DNA of 9,402 bases from Helicobacteraceae bacterium (GCA_031273735.1 JAISRI010000179.1:1-9402), one strand, 5' to 3'; shown: positions 1 to 6,622, counted from the first letter of the stretch. The notes: generated by a model from the sequence alone, not told the origin. Made by a program: numbers and translations.

Positions 1-73
1 TTTTCATCTGTTGGGTCGGCATAGCGGCGACGAGTTTCTGGGCGGCTTCGGCGCGACTTTCAAAGAGAGTCAT
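1..73 (-). CDS. N-terminus of a possible phosphoribosyltransferase (partial, cut by window edge)
   Basis: Only the first 24 codons are inside the window, beginning MTLFESRAEAAQKLVAAMP. Its ATG overlaps the TGA stop of the upstream MCE gene in an ATGA arrangement (70-73), which strongly suggests a real, translationally coupled last or later gene of the same operon. The opening pattern, an aromatic residue followed by R-x-E-A and then a K-L-x-x-x-M helix, resembles the start of stand-alone phosphoribosyltransferase-family proteins (F-x-x-R-x-E-A-G-x-x-L). That is family resemblance over a very short stretch; the diagnostic PRPP-binding loop would lie outside the window. The gene's presence is fairly sure, its function is not. 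Confidence 0.5.
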   Translation of the reverse strand, partial: MTLFESRAEAAQKLVAAMPTQQMK

Positions 74-1425
74 TTAATAAAGCTCGTTCCGCCGCTAAGA
101 AGCAGATATTTGAGATCGTCGTCTACAAAATGCACGCCCGCCCCCGCGAAAAAGTTATCCGCGTCTGGATTTAGGAAGTTGTCGTAGCCGCCATAGACGG
201 CGACATATTTCCAAGGCAGATAACGCGCGGTAAATCTTAAATGAGCCTTATCGCCGCGAATATCGTTAGCCGCGTTAAAATCATACGCCTCTAAGGAGAG
301 TTTAAGTCGATCGTCGTTGCTAAAGTAGTCTAGCCCCACGCCGCCCGTGTCGCGTATCAATCCGCCGCGAAGCAACCAGTTGTTATAACGTTTGCCTAAT
401 TGCGCGCTGATCAAATAGTCGTCCTCCGAGCTATGCAGTTTAGGCAAAATCGCCTTTCCGTTATTATCGAGGCGATCGATTATCGGCGCGCCCGTAACGC
501 CGATCATATAGTAGTTTGTCGGATTGGGCAGATAGGCGACCGAAACGGCGGATTCGCCAAAGCGATCGTTAAACATTCTTAGATAGTTAAGATCGACTTG
601 AAGCTCGGCTTTACCTGCTTTGCCCAACATCTCGTCAAGCCCTTCGAGCGTATCAGTTCCTTTTTCAAAAAAGGTCTTTACGCTCGCGATCGTCTCGTCT
701 AAACTAGAGGCGCTTTCGTTGCTATCGCCGATAAAGGCGAGCAAGTTATCCTCTAGTTTTGAAAACTTATCTAAAATCTCCGGCAATTTCGCGTTAATAT
801 CTTTACCCGTTTGACGAAACTCGGCGCTAAGATCGTCGATCTGCGACATAATTTGGGGAAGTTTAGAGTTGATCGTAGCGCCCGCGATCCTAAACTGCGC
901 TCCCGCGTCGGCAAGCTCGTTTCCCATTCTTTCGATCGCTTCTATCGCCTCTCTTAGATTGGTTCTCGTCTCGCCGTCGAAAGCCTCGTTTAGACCTTGC
1001 ATAAAGTTTTTAACCTCGTCGACCGCCTCGTCGATCGAGGCGTAGCTTTTATATTTTGTAATCCGATCGCCGTCGCCTAGCAGTCGATTGGAATCGCCGT
1101 AAAGCAAGTTGATCGCGCTACCGCCAAGCAGGGATTCCTGCGCGATTACCATTACCGAATCTTCGGAGATTTTATGCCCTTCGTAGATAAAAAGCGTCAA
1201 AACGACCTTATTGCGATCGACGTTCAACTTTTCTAAAAAACCCGCCTCTACTCCCTGAACTCTCACGACGCTATTTAGCTCTAAACCCGACGCGCTAGGA
1301 ATCTCGGCGTAGAGGCGATAACCGTCTCGCCAGAGATTCGCCACGCTGGAAACTCGCGTCGAAAGCGCGATCAAAGCCGCGATCGATATTAAAACAAATA
1401 ATCCGACTTTAGACTCCGCCCGCAT
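70..1425 (-). CDS. MCE/MlaD-family lipid-transport protein with a C-terminal beta-rich, barrel-like domain
   Basis: A 451-residue protein. Residues 7-24 form one N-terminal membrane anchor. Residues about 36-115 are an MCE (MlaD) domain: an IPSASGLELNSVVRVQGVEAG-type opening, then a central LLGGSAINL segment. Residues about 128-270 are predicted helical and include a 25-residue tandem repeat (176-200 and 201-225, AxFR...INxKLPxI). From about 272 to the end, 10-12 alternating hydrophobic strands rich in Y, F, G and D look like an outer-membrane beta barrel, ending GGTSFIK. MCE proteins form rings or tunnels that carry phospholipids between the inner and outer membranes. A single chain with anchor, MCE ring, helical stalk and barrel could span the periplasm, as I recall being described for MlaD of Veillonella parvula. 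Its ATG directly abuts the lptD stop (TAAATG), with a purine-rich AAAGAGAGAA upstream. The MCE call is strong; the barrel is inferred from pattern. Confidence 0.88.
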   Translation of the reverse strand: MRAESKVGLFVLISIAALIALSTRVSSVANLWRDGYRLYAEIPSASGLELNSVVRVQGVEAGFLEKLNVDRNKVVLTLFIYEGHKISEDSVMVIAQESLLGGSAINLLYGDSNRLLGDGDRITKYKSYASIDEAVDEVKNFMQGLNEAFDGETRTNLREAIEAIERMGNELADAGAQFRIAGATINSKLPQIMSQIDDLSAEFRQTGKDINAKLPEILDKFSKLEDNLLAFIGDSNESASSLDETIASVKTFFEKGTDTLEGLDEMLGKAGKAELQVDLNYLRMFNDRFGESAVSVAYLPNPTNYYMIGVTGAPIIDRLDNNGKAILPKLHSSEDDYLISAQLGKRYNNWLLRGGLIRDTGGVGLDYFSNDDRLKLSLEAYDFNAANDIRGDKAHLRFTARYLPWKYVAVYGGYDNFLNPDADNFFAGAGVHFVDDDLKYLLLSGGTSFIK

Positions 1426-3507
1426 TTAGGTTCTCTCTTTTGAGTAAAGTTTTTGGTTTATATCGCCAAACGGTAACAAAATCAGCCGCAAATAGATCGT
1501 ATCGTCGGTCTTTGAAGAGCTGCCGCCGCCCACGTTATAAGGCGTAATCGTTCGCTCGAAACTTAGCTCCGCATTCCAGCAACCGCTTTTATGCGCCAAC
1601 GCGGCGCGCCAACCGCGATCGGCGTTTTCTAACTGATCGCGCTGATATTCGCCGACGATCCTATTGCGCGAATCTATATCGTATCCTAGCGAACCTTTCA
1701 AATATCGCTTCGTCGTTTTTTCGCCGTCGTATTCGTAAAGGTGCGTCAAAGAGTAGTCTATAGCGCCTAACGATCCGTCCAAACCCGTCGTATTCAACGT
1801 TACCGCGTCGTATTCGTGGGAGTAGATCGTCCTAACGCTTAAACGCTGTTTCAAAAAGTTTGCGACGATTTCGTTTTCCATATTCAGCCAAGTCGTCCCG
1901 TCTTCGATCTTCGCGCTTTGATTAAGGCGGTGCGTCAAAATCTCCTTGCCCTTTTTATCGTAAAGAAACTGCGTTAGATAGAGCGAAGCCGCCCGTTTAG
2001 AGGCGCTTTTGTCGGCGACTTCGACAAAATCGCCGTCAAAATCGCCTTCGGATTTGTAGTAGAAGGGATCGGAAAGGCTCGCGCCAAAACCGATCGTATG
2101 AAATACGTTTTCGTAAGGCTTGGCAAGAAGCGTCGATAGATCGAGCGTAAACGTTTGACGATCGCGTCTCCCGCGCTCTAGGTTCGCGCTCCCTATCTGA
2201 TCGAAATAGTCGATCTGATAGCGCGAAGAGTCCAATCTGGCATTCAAAAGCAGATAATCGTCGAAAAGCGAAAGATGATAACCGATCGGAACCGAGATCG
2301 TATAATCTTGCGCTTTGCTTCCCTCTTTGCGCGTAAAGTTGCGCGATCTAAAATCGACGTCGTAAAGCAAATTGTCAAAATAAAGCGATCGCGTAAATAA
2401 GCTCGCATGCGCTTCGGGCAAAATCTGCGCTACGCGATCGTTGTTATCGGGTTTTTTGAAATCTTTGAAATAGCGCGAATATACGCCCAAATACGCCGCG
2501 TCGCCTTTAAGAAAATAGTCGGCTTTGTTAGTTACGATCGCGCTAATATCTCGGTTTAATTTCGAGCTATCGAGCGAATGTAGATCGACGTATTCGATAT
2601 CGTTGTAATCCTGATAGTCGATTAGTAAACCCTCTTGCAAAGTCGACGACGCGGAGGTAAAAAGGCGCGTTCTTTCATAGAGCAGATCGCCGCCTTGTTT
2701 AACTCGCCTATCGTCTTCATTTTCTATCGCGTATTCCTCTTTTTCTTTGAACTTGCCTAGATTGATCGAGCCGTTAGAATAAGGCGAATCGACCCAACGA
2801 AAGTATAATCCAAGCCCGTCGCCTCGTTTATAGCGGGCTTGATCCCAAAACTCTAAATCCCACTGATCCATCTCGGCGATATAAAACGGAATCTCAAAAA
2901 GCGCGCCCTCTTTCTTCGACGATCCAAAACGCGGAAACAAAAATCCGCTATGGCGTTTATCGTCGGTGTAGTAGCCAAAAAACGGCATATAAAAAATAGG
3001 AACGCGCCCCGCGTAAAAAACCGCGTGGCTAAGCTCTACCCACTGCTTTTCTTGATCGTGCTTTGCCTGTTGAAAGCGAAACGACCAATCGGGGCTTGCG
3101 GGCGCGCAACCAGAAACGCTTCCTTTTTTGACGATCGAGATATTGCCTTCTACCGACGCTTCGTTGCCCGCGAGCCATATTCGACCTTGATTGGAGATGG
3201 TAAAAAAATGATCGACGTTTCCGCTTCGATTATCGACGTCGCGCAGTTTTATGTAATCCGCCAGCATTAGATCGCCGCCGAGTCGAGAGAAATAGACGTT
3301 TCCAAATAACTCCGCTTCGCCCGTATCTTGGCAGTAGATCATACGATCGGCGCGCATATAATCGCCGTTTTCGCCGCGCAAAGATACGTCGCCCTCCGCG
3401 ATCGTAACGTTTCCTTCGCTTTTAACGTTTGCCGCGATCAATTCTACGCGGCTCTCGGCAAATACGGCGATCGCTATGAACGAAAAGAGCCAAAAAGCTC
3501 TAAACAT
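1426..3507 (-). CDS. lptD: LPS-assembly outer-membrane protein LptD (OstA/Imp)
   Basis: A 693-residue precursor with a signal peptide (about 1-17, ending VFA). An OstA/LptA-like beta-jellyroll domain follows at about 20-125 (EGNVTIAEGDVSLRG style repeats), then the large LptD C-terminal barrel. The family hallmark around 168-205 is clear: VPIFYMPFFGYY, then KRHSGFLFPRFGSSKKEG. LptD with the lipoprotein LptE places lipopolysaccharide in the outer leaflet of the outer membrane. There are three cysteines: C59, C134 (in GCAPASPDW) and C653 (in SGCWNAELSFER). C134 and C653 match the positions of the conserved inter-domain cysteines of E. coli LptD; there is no cysteine just after the signal peptide and no CC pair. 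The start overlaps the end of the RDD gene by 8 bases and has no good Shine-Dalgarno site, so coupling is likely. The length is somewhat below E. coli's (about 784 aa). Confidence 0.95.
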   Translation of the reverse strand: MFRAFWLFSFIAIAVFAESRVELIAANVKSEGNVTIAEGDVSLRGENGDYMRADRMIYCQDTGEAELFGNVYFSRLGGDLMLADYIKLRDVDNRSGNVDHFFTISNQGRIWLAGNEASVEGNISIVKKGSVSGCAPASPDWSFRFQQAKHDQEKQWVELSHAVFYAGRVPIFYMPFFGYYTDDKRHSGFLFPRFGSSKKEGALFEIPFYIAEMDQWDLEFWDQARYKRGDGLGLYFRWVDSPYSNGSINLGKFKEKEEYAIENEDDRRVKQGGDLLYERTRLFTSASSTLQEGLLIDYQDYNDIEYVDLHSLDSSKLNRDISAIVTNKADYFLKGDAAYLGVYSRYFKDFKKPDNNDRVAQILPEAHASLFTRSLYFDNLLYDVDFRSRNFTRKEGSKAQDYTISVPIGYHLSLFDDYLLLNARLDSSRYQIDYFDQIGSANLERGRRDRQTFTLDLSTLLAKPYENVFHTIGFGASLSDPFYYKSEGDFDGDFVEVADKSASKRAASLYLTQFLYDKKGKEILTHRLNQSAKIEDGTTWLNMENEIVANFLKQRLSVRTIYSHEYDAVTLNTTGLDGSLGAIDYSLTHLYEYDGEKTTKRYLKGSLGYDIDSRNRIVGEYQRDQLENADRGWRAALAHKSGCWNAELSFERTITPYNVGGGSSSKTDDTIYLRLILLPFGDINQKLYSKERT

Positions 3508-3970
3508 TGATCACGATAGCGCCCGAAATCTTATCGTGCCACGTTTGGCGCAACGGGTTGAAAAAAGCCCAAACAAAGCCGAACGCTAAACATAGATCGC
3601 TTACGACGCGCGTTAAAGAGCGCGTCAGAGCGACCCTAAACGAAGGTTTCGACAAACTCGCTATCTCGATCACCGCGATTCGTTGCCACATCTTGCCCAA
3701 AGTAGCGCCGTATAAAGCGACGAAGATTGTGTGGTAGGCGATATGAAAGAGAGCGATCCATATAAAGTTTGAAGCGATCAGCGTTTCGATCGCGGCGATT
3801 TGCGCGATTGGATCGCTAGAGTTCGTAGCGGCGGCGAAACGATCCCACAAAGCGACGATCGCCATTACGCCGATTAGCGTTTCGTCGAGAAAATACGCCG
3901 CGATCCGTTTTGAATCGGAAGCGATCGTTAGCTCTTCTCGCGCAAGATCTTGTTCTATTCTATCGTTCAT
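3500..3970 (-). CDS. RDD-family small integral membrane protein
   Basis: A 156-residue protein with the three signature elements of the RDD family: R22 and D29 in KRIAAYFLDE before the first membrane segment (about 24-42), the TLGKMWQR-like GATLGKMWQRI at 88-97, and a RQTWHDK motif at 141-147. Predicted membrane helices lie at about 24-42, 64-87 and 119-137. The family's biochemical role is not settled; some members are linked to ion or osmotic homeostasis. Its ATG overlaps the purD stop (ATGA, 3967-3970) and its TAG overlaps the lptD start by 8 bases, so it is embedded in the operon. An RDD gene between purD and lptD is an order I recall from Helicobacter, which hints at an envelope-related job, but this is inference. 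Confidence 0.88.
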   Translation of the reverse strand: MNDRIEQDLAREELTIASDSKRIAAYFLDETLIGVMAIVALWDRFAAATNSSDPIAQIAAIETLIASNFIWIALFHIAYHTIFVALYGATLGKMWQRIAVIEIASLSKPSFRVALTRSLTRVVSDLCLAFGFVWAFFNPLRQTWHDKISGAIVINV

Positions 3971-5229
3971 CGTAAAGCCTGATAAGCTATATCGGTTCTA
4001 AATTGCATACCCTCGAAATGGATATTGTCGATAAGATCGTAGGCGTTTTGCCGCGCCGCCTCGATCGTATCGCCAAGCCCCATAGCGACCAAAACGCGCC
4101 CGCCGCTTGCGAGAAGCTCGCCCTTTTCGCCTTTGGTTACGCCCGCGTAAAGAACGTAAGCGTTTTCGTTTTGCGCGTTCGGCGCAATGGTTATCGGCTT
4201 TGGATCGCTCGGTTTATAAGGGTAATTTTGCGACGCGACTACCACGCCGACCGCCGACTTGTAGCTAAACGTCGCTCTAGCGCCGCTTAGATCGCCCTTT
4301 GCGGCGGCGTAAAAAAGATCGATCGGGCTGCAAGCGAGCAGAGCCATAAGCGCTTCGCATTCGGGATCGCCGAAACGGACGTTAAACTCCAACGTATAAG
4401 GCTCGCCGTCGACGACCATAATCCCGCAAAACAAAACGCCCGTAAAAGGCGAGTTTTCCGCGTTCATAGCGTCGATCGTAGGCTTGATAATACGCGCTAT
4501 AATTTTATCCGTCAGTTTTTTCGAGGCAAGCGGAGCGCTTGCGTATGCGCCCATTCCGCCAGTATTGGGTCCAAGATCGCCCGTTAAAAGCCGCTTGTGA
4601 TCTTGGCAGACGGGCAGAACGATAAAATCTTTGCCGTCGCTAATCGCGAATACGGAAAGCTCGAAACCATCCAAAAACTCCTCGATCACAATACGCTCGC
4701 CCGCTTGCGCAAAACTAACGCCGCTTAACATATCCTTCGCGGCATTGAACGCCTCTTGCTTGCTTTGCGCGATAATTACCCCTTTGCCCGCGCAAAGCCC
4801 GTCCGCTTTGACGACGATCGGCTCTTTTAACGTATCGATAAATCTTTTTGCCTCGTTTAGATTGTCCGTTTCAATATAACGCGCCGTAGGAATATGATAT
4901 TTATTTAAAAAGTTTTTCATAAAGGCTTTTGAACCCTCGAGCCGCGCCGCGCTTTTCGTTGGTCCGAAAATAGTCAGATTTTTCGCGCGAAAAATATCGA
5001 CAACCCCCTTTGTAAGCGGTTCTTCTCCGCCTACGATCGTCAGTTTAACGTCGTTTTTAATAGCAAAATCGGCAAGTTCTTCAAAGTCCGCGATCGCAAC
5101 GTTTTCGCCTAGCTTTTCGCTTGCGCCGTTACCGGGCGCGAAGTATATTTTTTCGCACTTCTTATCGGCTTTTAGGGCGCGTCCGATCGCGTATTCGCGC
5201 CCGCCGTTCCCAACAATCAAAACGTTCAT
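3967..5229 (-). CDS. purD: Phosphoribosylamine-glycine ligase (GAR synthetase)
   Basis: 420 residues, the usual size. PurD joins 5-phosphoribosylamine and glycine using ATP, the second step of de novo purine synthesis, in the cytosol. The N-terminus MNVLIVGNGGREYAIG carries the family signature (REYA here where E. coli has REHA). The ATP-grasp domain shows VVKADGLCAGKG at 139-150, EEFLDGFE at 183-190, GDLGPNTGGMGAYA at 217-230, and the metal-binding LEFNVRFGDPE at 280-290 (E281, N283). The reading frame is open 48 bases further upstream (to 5277), but those 16 codons are unlike the family, and the ATG at 5229 gives the canonical start. A weak ACGGA lies about 10 bases before it. It is the first gene of the five-gene minus-strand operon; its stop overlaps the next start as ATGA. 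Confidence 0.96.
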   Translation of the reverse strand: MNVLIVGNGGREYAIGRALKADKKCEKIYFAPGNGASEKLGENVAIADFEELADFAIKNDVKLTIVGGEEPLTKGVVDIFRAKNLTIFGPTKSAARLEGSKAFMKNFLNKYHIPTARYIETDNLNEAKRFIDTLKEPIVVKADGLCAGKGVIIAQSKQEAFNAAKDMLSGVSFAQAGERIVIEEFLDGFELSVFAISDGKDFIVLPVCQDHKRLLTGDLGPNTGGMGAYASAPLASKKLTDKIIARIIKPTIDAMNAENSPFTGVLFCGIMVVDGEPYTLEFNVRFGDPECEALMALLACSPIDLFYAAAKGDLSGARATFSYKSAVGVVVASQNYPYKPSDPKPITIAPNAQNENAYVLYAGVTKGEKGELLASGGRVLVAMGLGDTIEAARQNAYDLIDNIHFEGMQFRTDIAYQALR

Positions 5230-5360
5230 CAGTTTAATCCGTAAATAGATAAACCGGACGGGCGTTCGCGCAGTCATTTATTGGTCGCGAGTCAGAAAAG
5301 ATAGAAGCCGTTTGACTCTTTAGGGGCAAATCCATAAAGGTTATGCCGCAGCGCCGAATC

Positions 5361-5435
5361 AAAACAAGGTTCTTTACAACGCGCGAAAAATGTTCGACCC
5401 AAATAGACGACGGGTAGCGCTCCATCCAGCCTTGT
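5361..5435 (-). other. Possible structured leader or small RNA upstream of purD
   Basis: Read on the minus strand, ACAAGG (5435-5430) sits at the expected start of a transcript from the TATAAT at 5437-5442. A perfect complement, CCTTGT (5369-5364), lies about 60 bases downstream, followed by TTT. Inside there is an ACCC/GGGT hairpin and a GCGC/GCGC pairing. This could be a closed-stem leader or a short RNA of about 75 bases. It matches no riboswitch class I recognise. The remaining leader (5230-5360) shows no motif; a 63-codon open frame across it (5234-5425) looks non-coding. Weak evidence. Confidence 0.2.
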
Positions 5436-5436
5436 A

Positions 5437-5442
5437 ATTATA
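5437..5442 (-). promoter_or_regulatory. Candidate -10 box of the purD-lptD operon
   Basis: On the minus strand the sequence reads GGATATAATTACAAGG: a perfect TATAAT five bases after the TAG of the hemD remnant (5445-5447). It faces the purD operon, and transcription would begin near 5430-5435. I see no convincing -35 box, but sigma-70 promoters of Campylobacterota are known to rely little on one. The distance to the purD ATG (about 205 bases) implies a long leader. Confidence 0.4.
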
Positions 5443-5444
5443 TC

Positions 5445-5856
5445 CTACCCTTCTAAAAGCGTTCGCGCTAGCTTGATCGCGCTTATCAGATCGGCTTTTG
5501 GGCTGATCGCGCGCGGCGCGTTTGGCTCTAGCGCGTTTGGCGTTCTTTTTCCTATCGCGATCGCCGTCCAACCCTTTTGCCAACTTGTTTGCGCGAAAAA
5601 ACTTTGAACGACGCTAGGCGCGCTAAAAGCGATCGCCGCGTTTGCTGGGATTTTGGAGAGTTCGATAGATTTTTGGCGCGTTTCATAAGGAATCGCGCTT
5701 TGGCAAAAAACCTCCGATCGCTCCAGATCGCCCGAAACGACGCAAACGCGATGGTAGAAAAACGCGAATCGTCAAAACTTTTAACTTTTCCATAGAGGCG
5801 TTTAACCGATCGCCGATATACGCGGCGGGCTTAAACGCCGAAATACTACACTCCGT
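5445..5856 (-). pseudogene. hemD: Decayed hemD: uroporphyrinogen-III synthase, N-terminus lost and frameshifted
   Basis: HemD closes hydroxymethylbilane to uroporphyrinogen III in haem synthesis. Two adjacent minus-strand frames together give HemD-like sequence. The first (5856 to about 5760) contains AFKPAAYIGDRLNASMEKLK and VLTIR. After a shift near 5760 the second runs to the TAG at 5445 with GDLERSEV, IPYETRQKSIEL, AAIAFSAPSVVQSFF, WTAIAIGKRTPNALE and ISPKADLISAIKLA. These are the usual C-terminal landmarks: the YET segment, the F(T)SPS motif and the AIGxxT motif. About 137 residues remain of an expected 200-240. The second frame has no ATG, GTG or TTG start after its upstream stop (5772-5774), and the first frame opens after a TAA at 5857-5859. 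The missing N-terminal part would fall where the plus-strand cassette begins. Recognition rests on motifs read by eye. Confidence 0.75.
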
Positions 5857-5873
5857 TTAGATTGTCTTAAATC

Positions 5874-5880
5874 AAAGGAG
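5874..5880 (+). promoter_or_regulatory. Strong Shine-Dalgarno site for the 40-codon ORF
   Basis: AAAGGAG, a near-perfect anti-16S match, ends four bases before the ATG at 5885. It is the main evidence that the short ORF downstream is translated. It lies just beyond the broken edge of hemD. Confidence 0.6.
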
Positions 5881-5884
5881 TTTT

Positions 5885-6007
5885 ATGTATACTCGTTTAG
5901 CTTCCTTAATGTTGGTTTTAATCCTATTTATGCCGTTTAATATCAACGCCGATTCAAAAACGCCGTTGCCAATCGACGAAAACTCGATTATTTTTAATCG
6001 CTCTTGA
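5885..6007 (+). CDS. Small putative exported peptide (40 aa), unrecognised
   Basis: The peptide begins MYTRLASLMLVLILFMPF and continues NINADSKTPLPIDENSIIF. It has one positive residue, a strong hydrophobic core (about 5-18) and a plausible signal-peptidase site after NINA (residue 22), which would leave an 18-residue mature part. An excellent Shine-Dalgarno site supports translation. Reading through the TGA (6005-6007) the frame stays open for 17 more codons, YVAFRLYAIELPDVFGF, to a TAA at 6059-6061, so this may be a gene of about 58 codons interrupted by a nonsense change (for example TGG to TGA). It has no lipobox and no cysteine, so it is not a lipoprotein. I do not recognise a family. 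It heads the plus-strand cassette inserted beside the hemD remnant. Confidence 0.5.
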   Translation: MYTRLASLMLVLILFMPFNINADSKTPLPIDENSIIFNRS

Positions 6008-6115
6008 TATGTCGCTTTTAGGCTTTACGCTATAGAATTACCCGACGTTTTCGGCTTTTAACAACGGAGTTTTTAAGCGCAACGCAAGCGAAAATCCAAC
6101 ATTAAAGGTGAAAAA
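6008..6115 (+). promoter_or_regulatory. Upstream region of the tandem paralogs, possible promoter
   Basis: TATAGAAT at about 6031-6038 could act as a -10 element for the gene at 6116. A small CCGA/TCGG hairpin followed by CTTTT (6041-6060) could be a weak terminator or part of the leader. The Shine-Dalgarno AAAGGTGA is at 6104-6111. Neither promoter nor terminator is strong. Confidence 0.25.
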
Positions 6116-6496
6116 ATGGCAAATAGGCAGATTACTATCGGCGCTGGCACGGACTTTGTTATTCAAGAAAAGGGGTTAGAGTTCCCAAAGCGGGGCGAGA
6201 CCGAGTGCAAAGTAGTTTTGGGCGCTTTTTACGTTAATAAAAACAAAACGATTGCCGCTATATTTGACGCTTTCGCGCCAAGTTTAGACGAAATCGAAAT
6301 CCTAAAAGAGGATAAACGCTTCCTTGAAGTCTGCGATTTTGAAGTCGAAGACCTGTTTAAGTTTGAAGTTGTAGCGACATTTACGGGAACGTGGATCGAG
6401 GCGCTAGAATGGCTAAATAAACGCTATGAGAACCTAAGAACGGACGGAATGAACGCTAAAAGAGAAAAATGGTTAAAGGAAAAGGATAACAAATGA
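6116..6496 (+). CDS. Unrecognised small soluble protein, paralog A
   Basis: 126 residues, no signal peptide or membrane helix, charged throughout and with a very basic C-terminal tail (AKREKWLKEKDNK). It starts MANRQITIGAGTDFVIQEK. It is clearly related to the next gene (6623-6979): both start MAN, both have a GxDF/YxIQ(E/D)K segment early, the nearly identical block EDKRFLEVCDFEVEDLF (about 83-99; the partner has DDKSFQEVCDFEVYNLF), and then FTGTWIEALEWLN versus FEGTFIDALNYLN. The shared cysteine of EVCDFEV stands out. Shine-Dalgarno AAAGGTGA lies four bases before the ATG. I know no family for it; a small paired cytosolic protein could be an immunity or antitoxin-like partner, but nothing here shows that. 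Its stop overlaps a 19-codon ORF as ATGA. Confidence 0.8.
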   Translation: MANRQITIGAGTDFVIQEKGLEFPKRGETECKVVLGAFYVNKNKTIAAIFDAFAPSLDEIEILKEDKRFLEVCDFEVEDLFKFEVVATFTGTWIEALEWLNKRYENLRTDGMNAKREKWLKEKDNK

Positions 6497-6552
6497 AAAA
6501 CAAGGATAAAATCGCGACCTACGCGCTCGCAATCTTGTCTTTGGTTACCTAA
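6493..6552 (+). CDS. Tiny ORF (19 codons) coupled to paralog A, perhaps a truncated membrane-protein start
   Basis: The sequence reads MKNKDKIATYALAILSLVT and then TAA. Its ATG overlaps the TGA of paralog A (ATGA at 6493-6496), the same coupling used by true genes in this window, and the peptide has the look of a positive N-terminus entering a membrane helix. The stop comes immediately before the repeat at 6552-6571, which is a remnant of another gene, so the ORF is best read as the surviving 5' end of a second cassette gene cut by rearrangement. It may also be chance. Confidence 0.3.
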   Translation: MKNKDKIATYALAILSLVT

Positions 6553-6571
6553 ACGCCTTAAAAGCTGCTTT
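6552..6571. repeat. Direct repeat R1, duplicated remnant of the tail of a minus-strand gene
   Basis: AACGCCTTAAAAGCTGCTTT recurs at 6986-7005 with one mismatch (19 of 20). On the minus strand both copies encode KAAFKAF followed by a stop shortly after, and similarity persists more weakly for about 25 bases beyond. R1 follows paralog A's cassette and R2 follows paralog B, as expected if the segment arose by tandem duplication. In R1 the minus-strand frame is broken by a TAA four codons further upstream. Confidence 0.6.
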
Positions 6572-6622
6572 GGATTATTTTCTAAAGCGGGTTAAAAAAT
6601 CAGAAATAGAGGTGATTCAAAA

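Noticed and set aside
2950..3270. A 106-codon plus-strand frame opposite lptD
   Set aside because: Antisense shadow of a well-supported LptD; no start signal and no family features.
5230..5277. A 16-residue N-terminal extension of PurD
   Set aside because: The extension has no family similarity; MNVLIVGNGGRE is the canonical PurD start.
5234..5425. A 63-codon minus-strand open frame just upstream of purD, with AAGG before its ATG
   Set aside because: Codon use is unlike the neighbouring genes, no family pattern is visible, and it sits within the likely untranslated leader directly after a TATAAT box.
5361..5435. A tRNA suggested by GGGTCGAAC in the purD leader
   Set aside because: No acceptor stem, anticodon arm or CCA fits around it.
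5374..5583. A 69-codon Arg/Lys-rich minus-strand frame (MAKGLDGDRDRKK...)
   Set aside because: It is an out-of-frame reading of the hemD remnant; the correct frame shows the AIGKRTPNALE motif.
5577..5795. A 72-codon plus-strand frame
   Set aside because: It lies antisense to the hemD remnant and has arginine-rich shadow composition.
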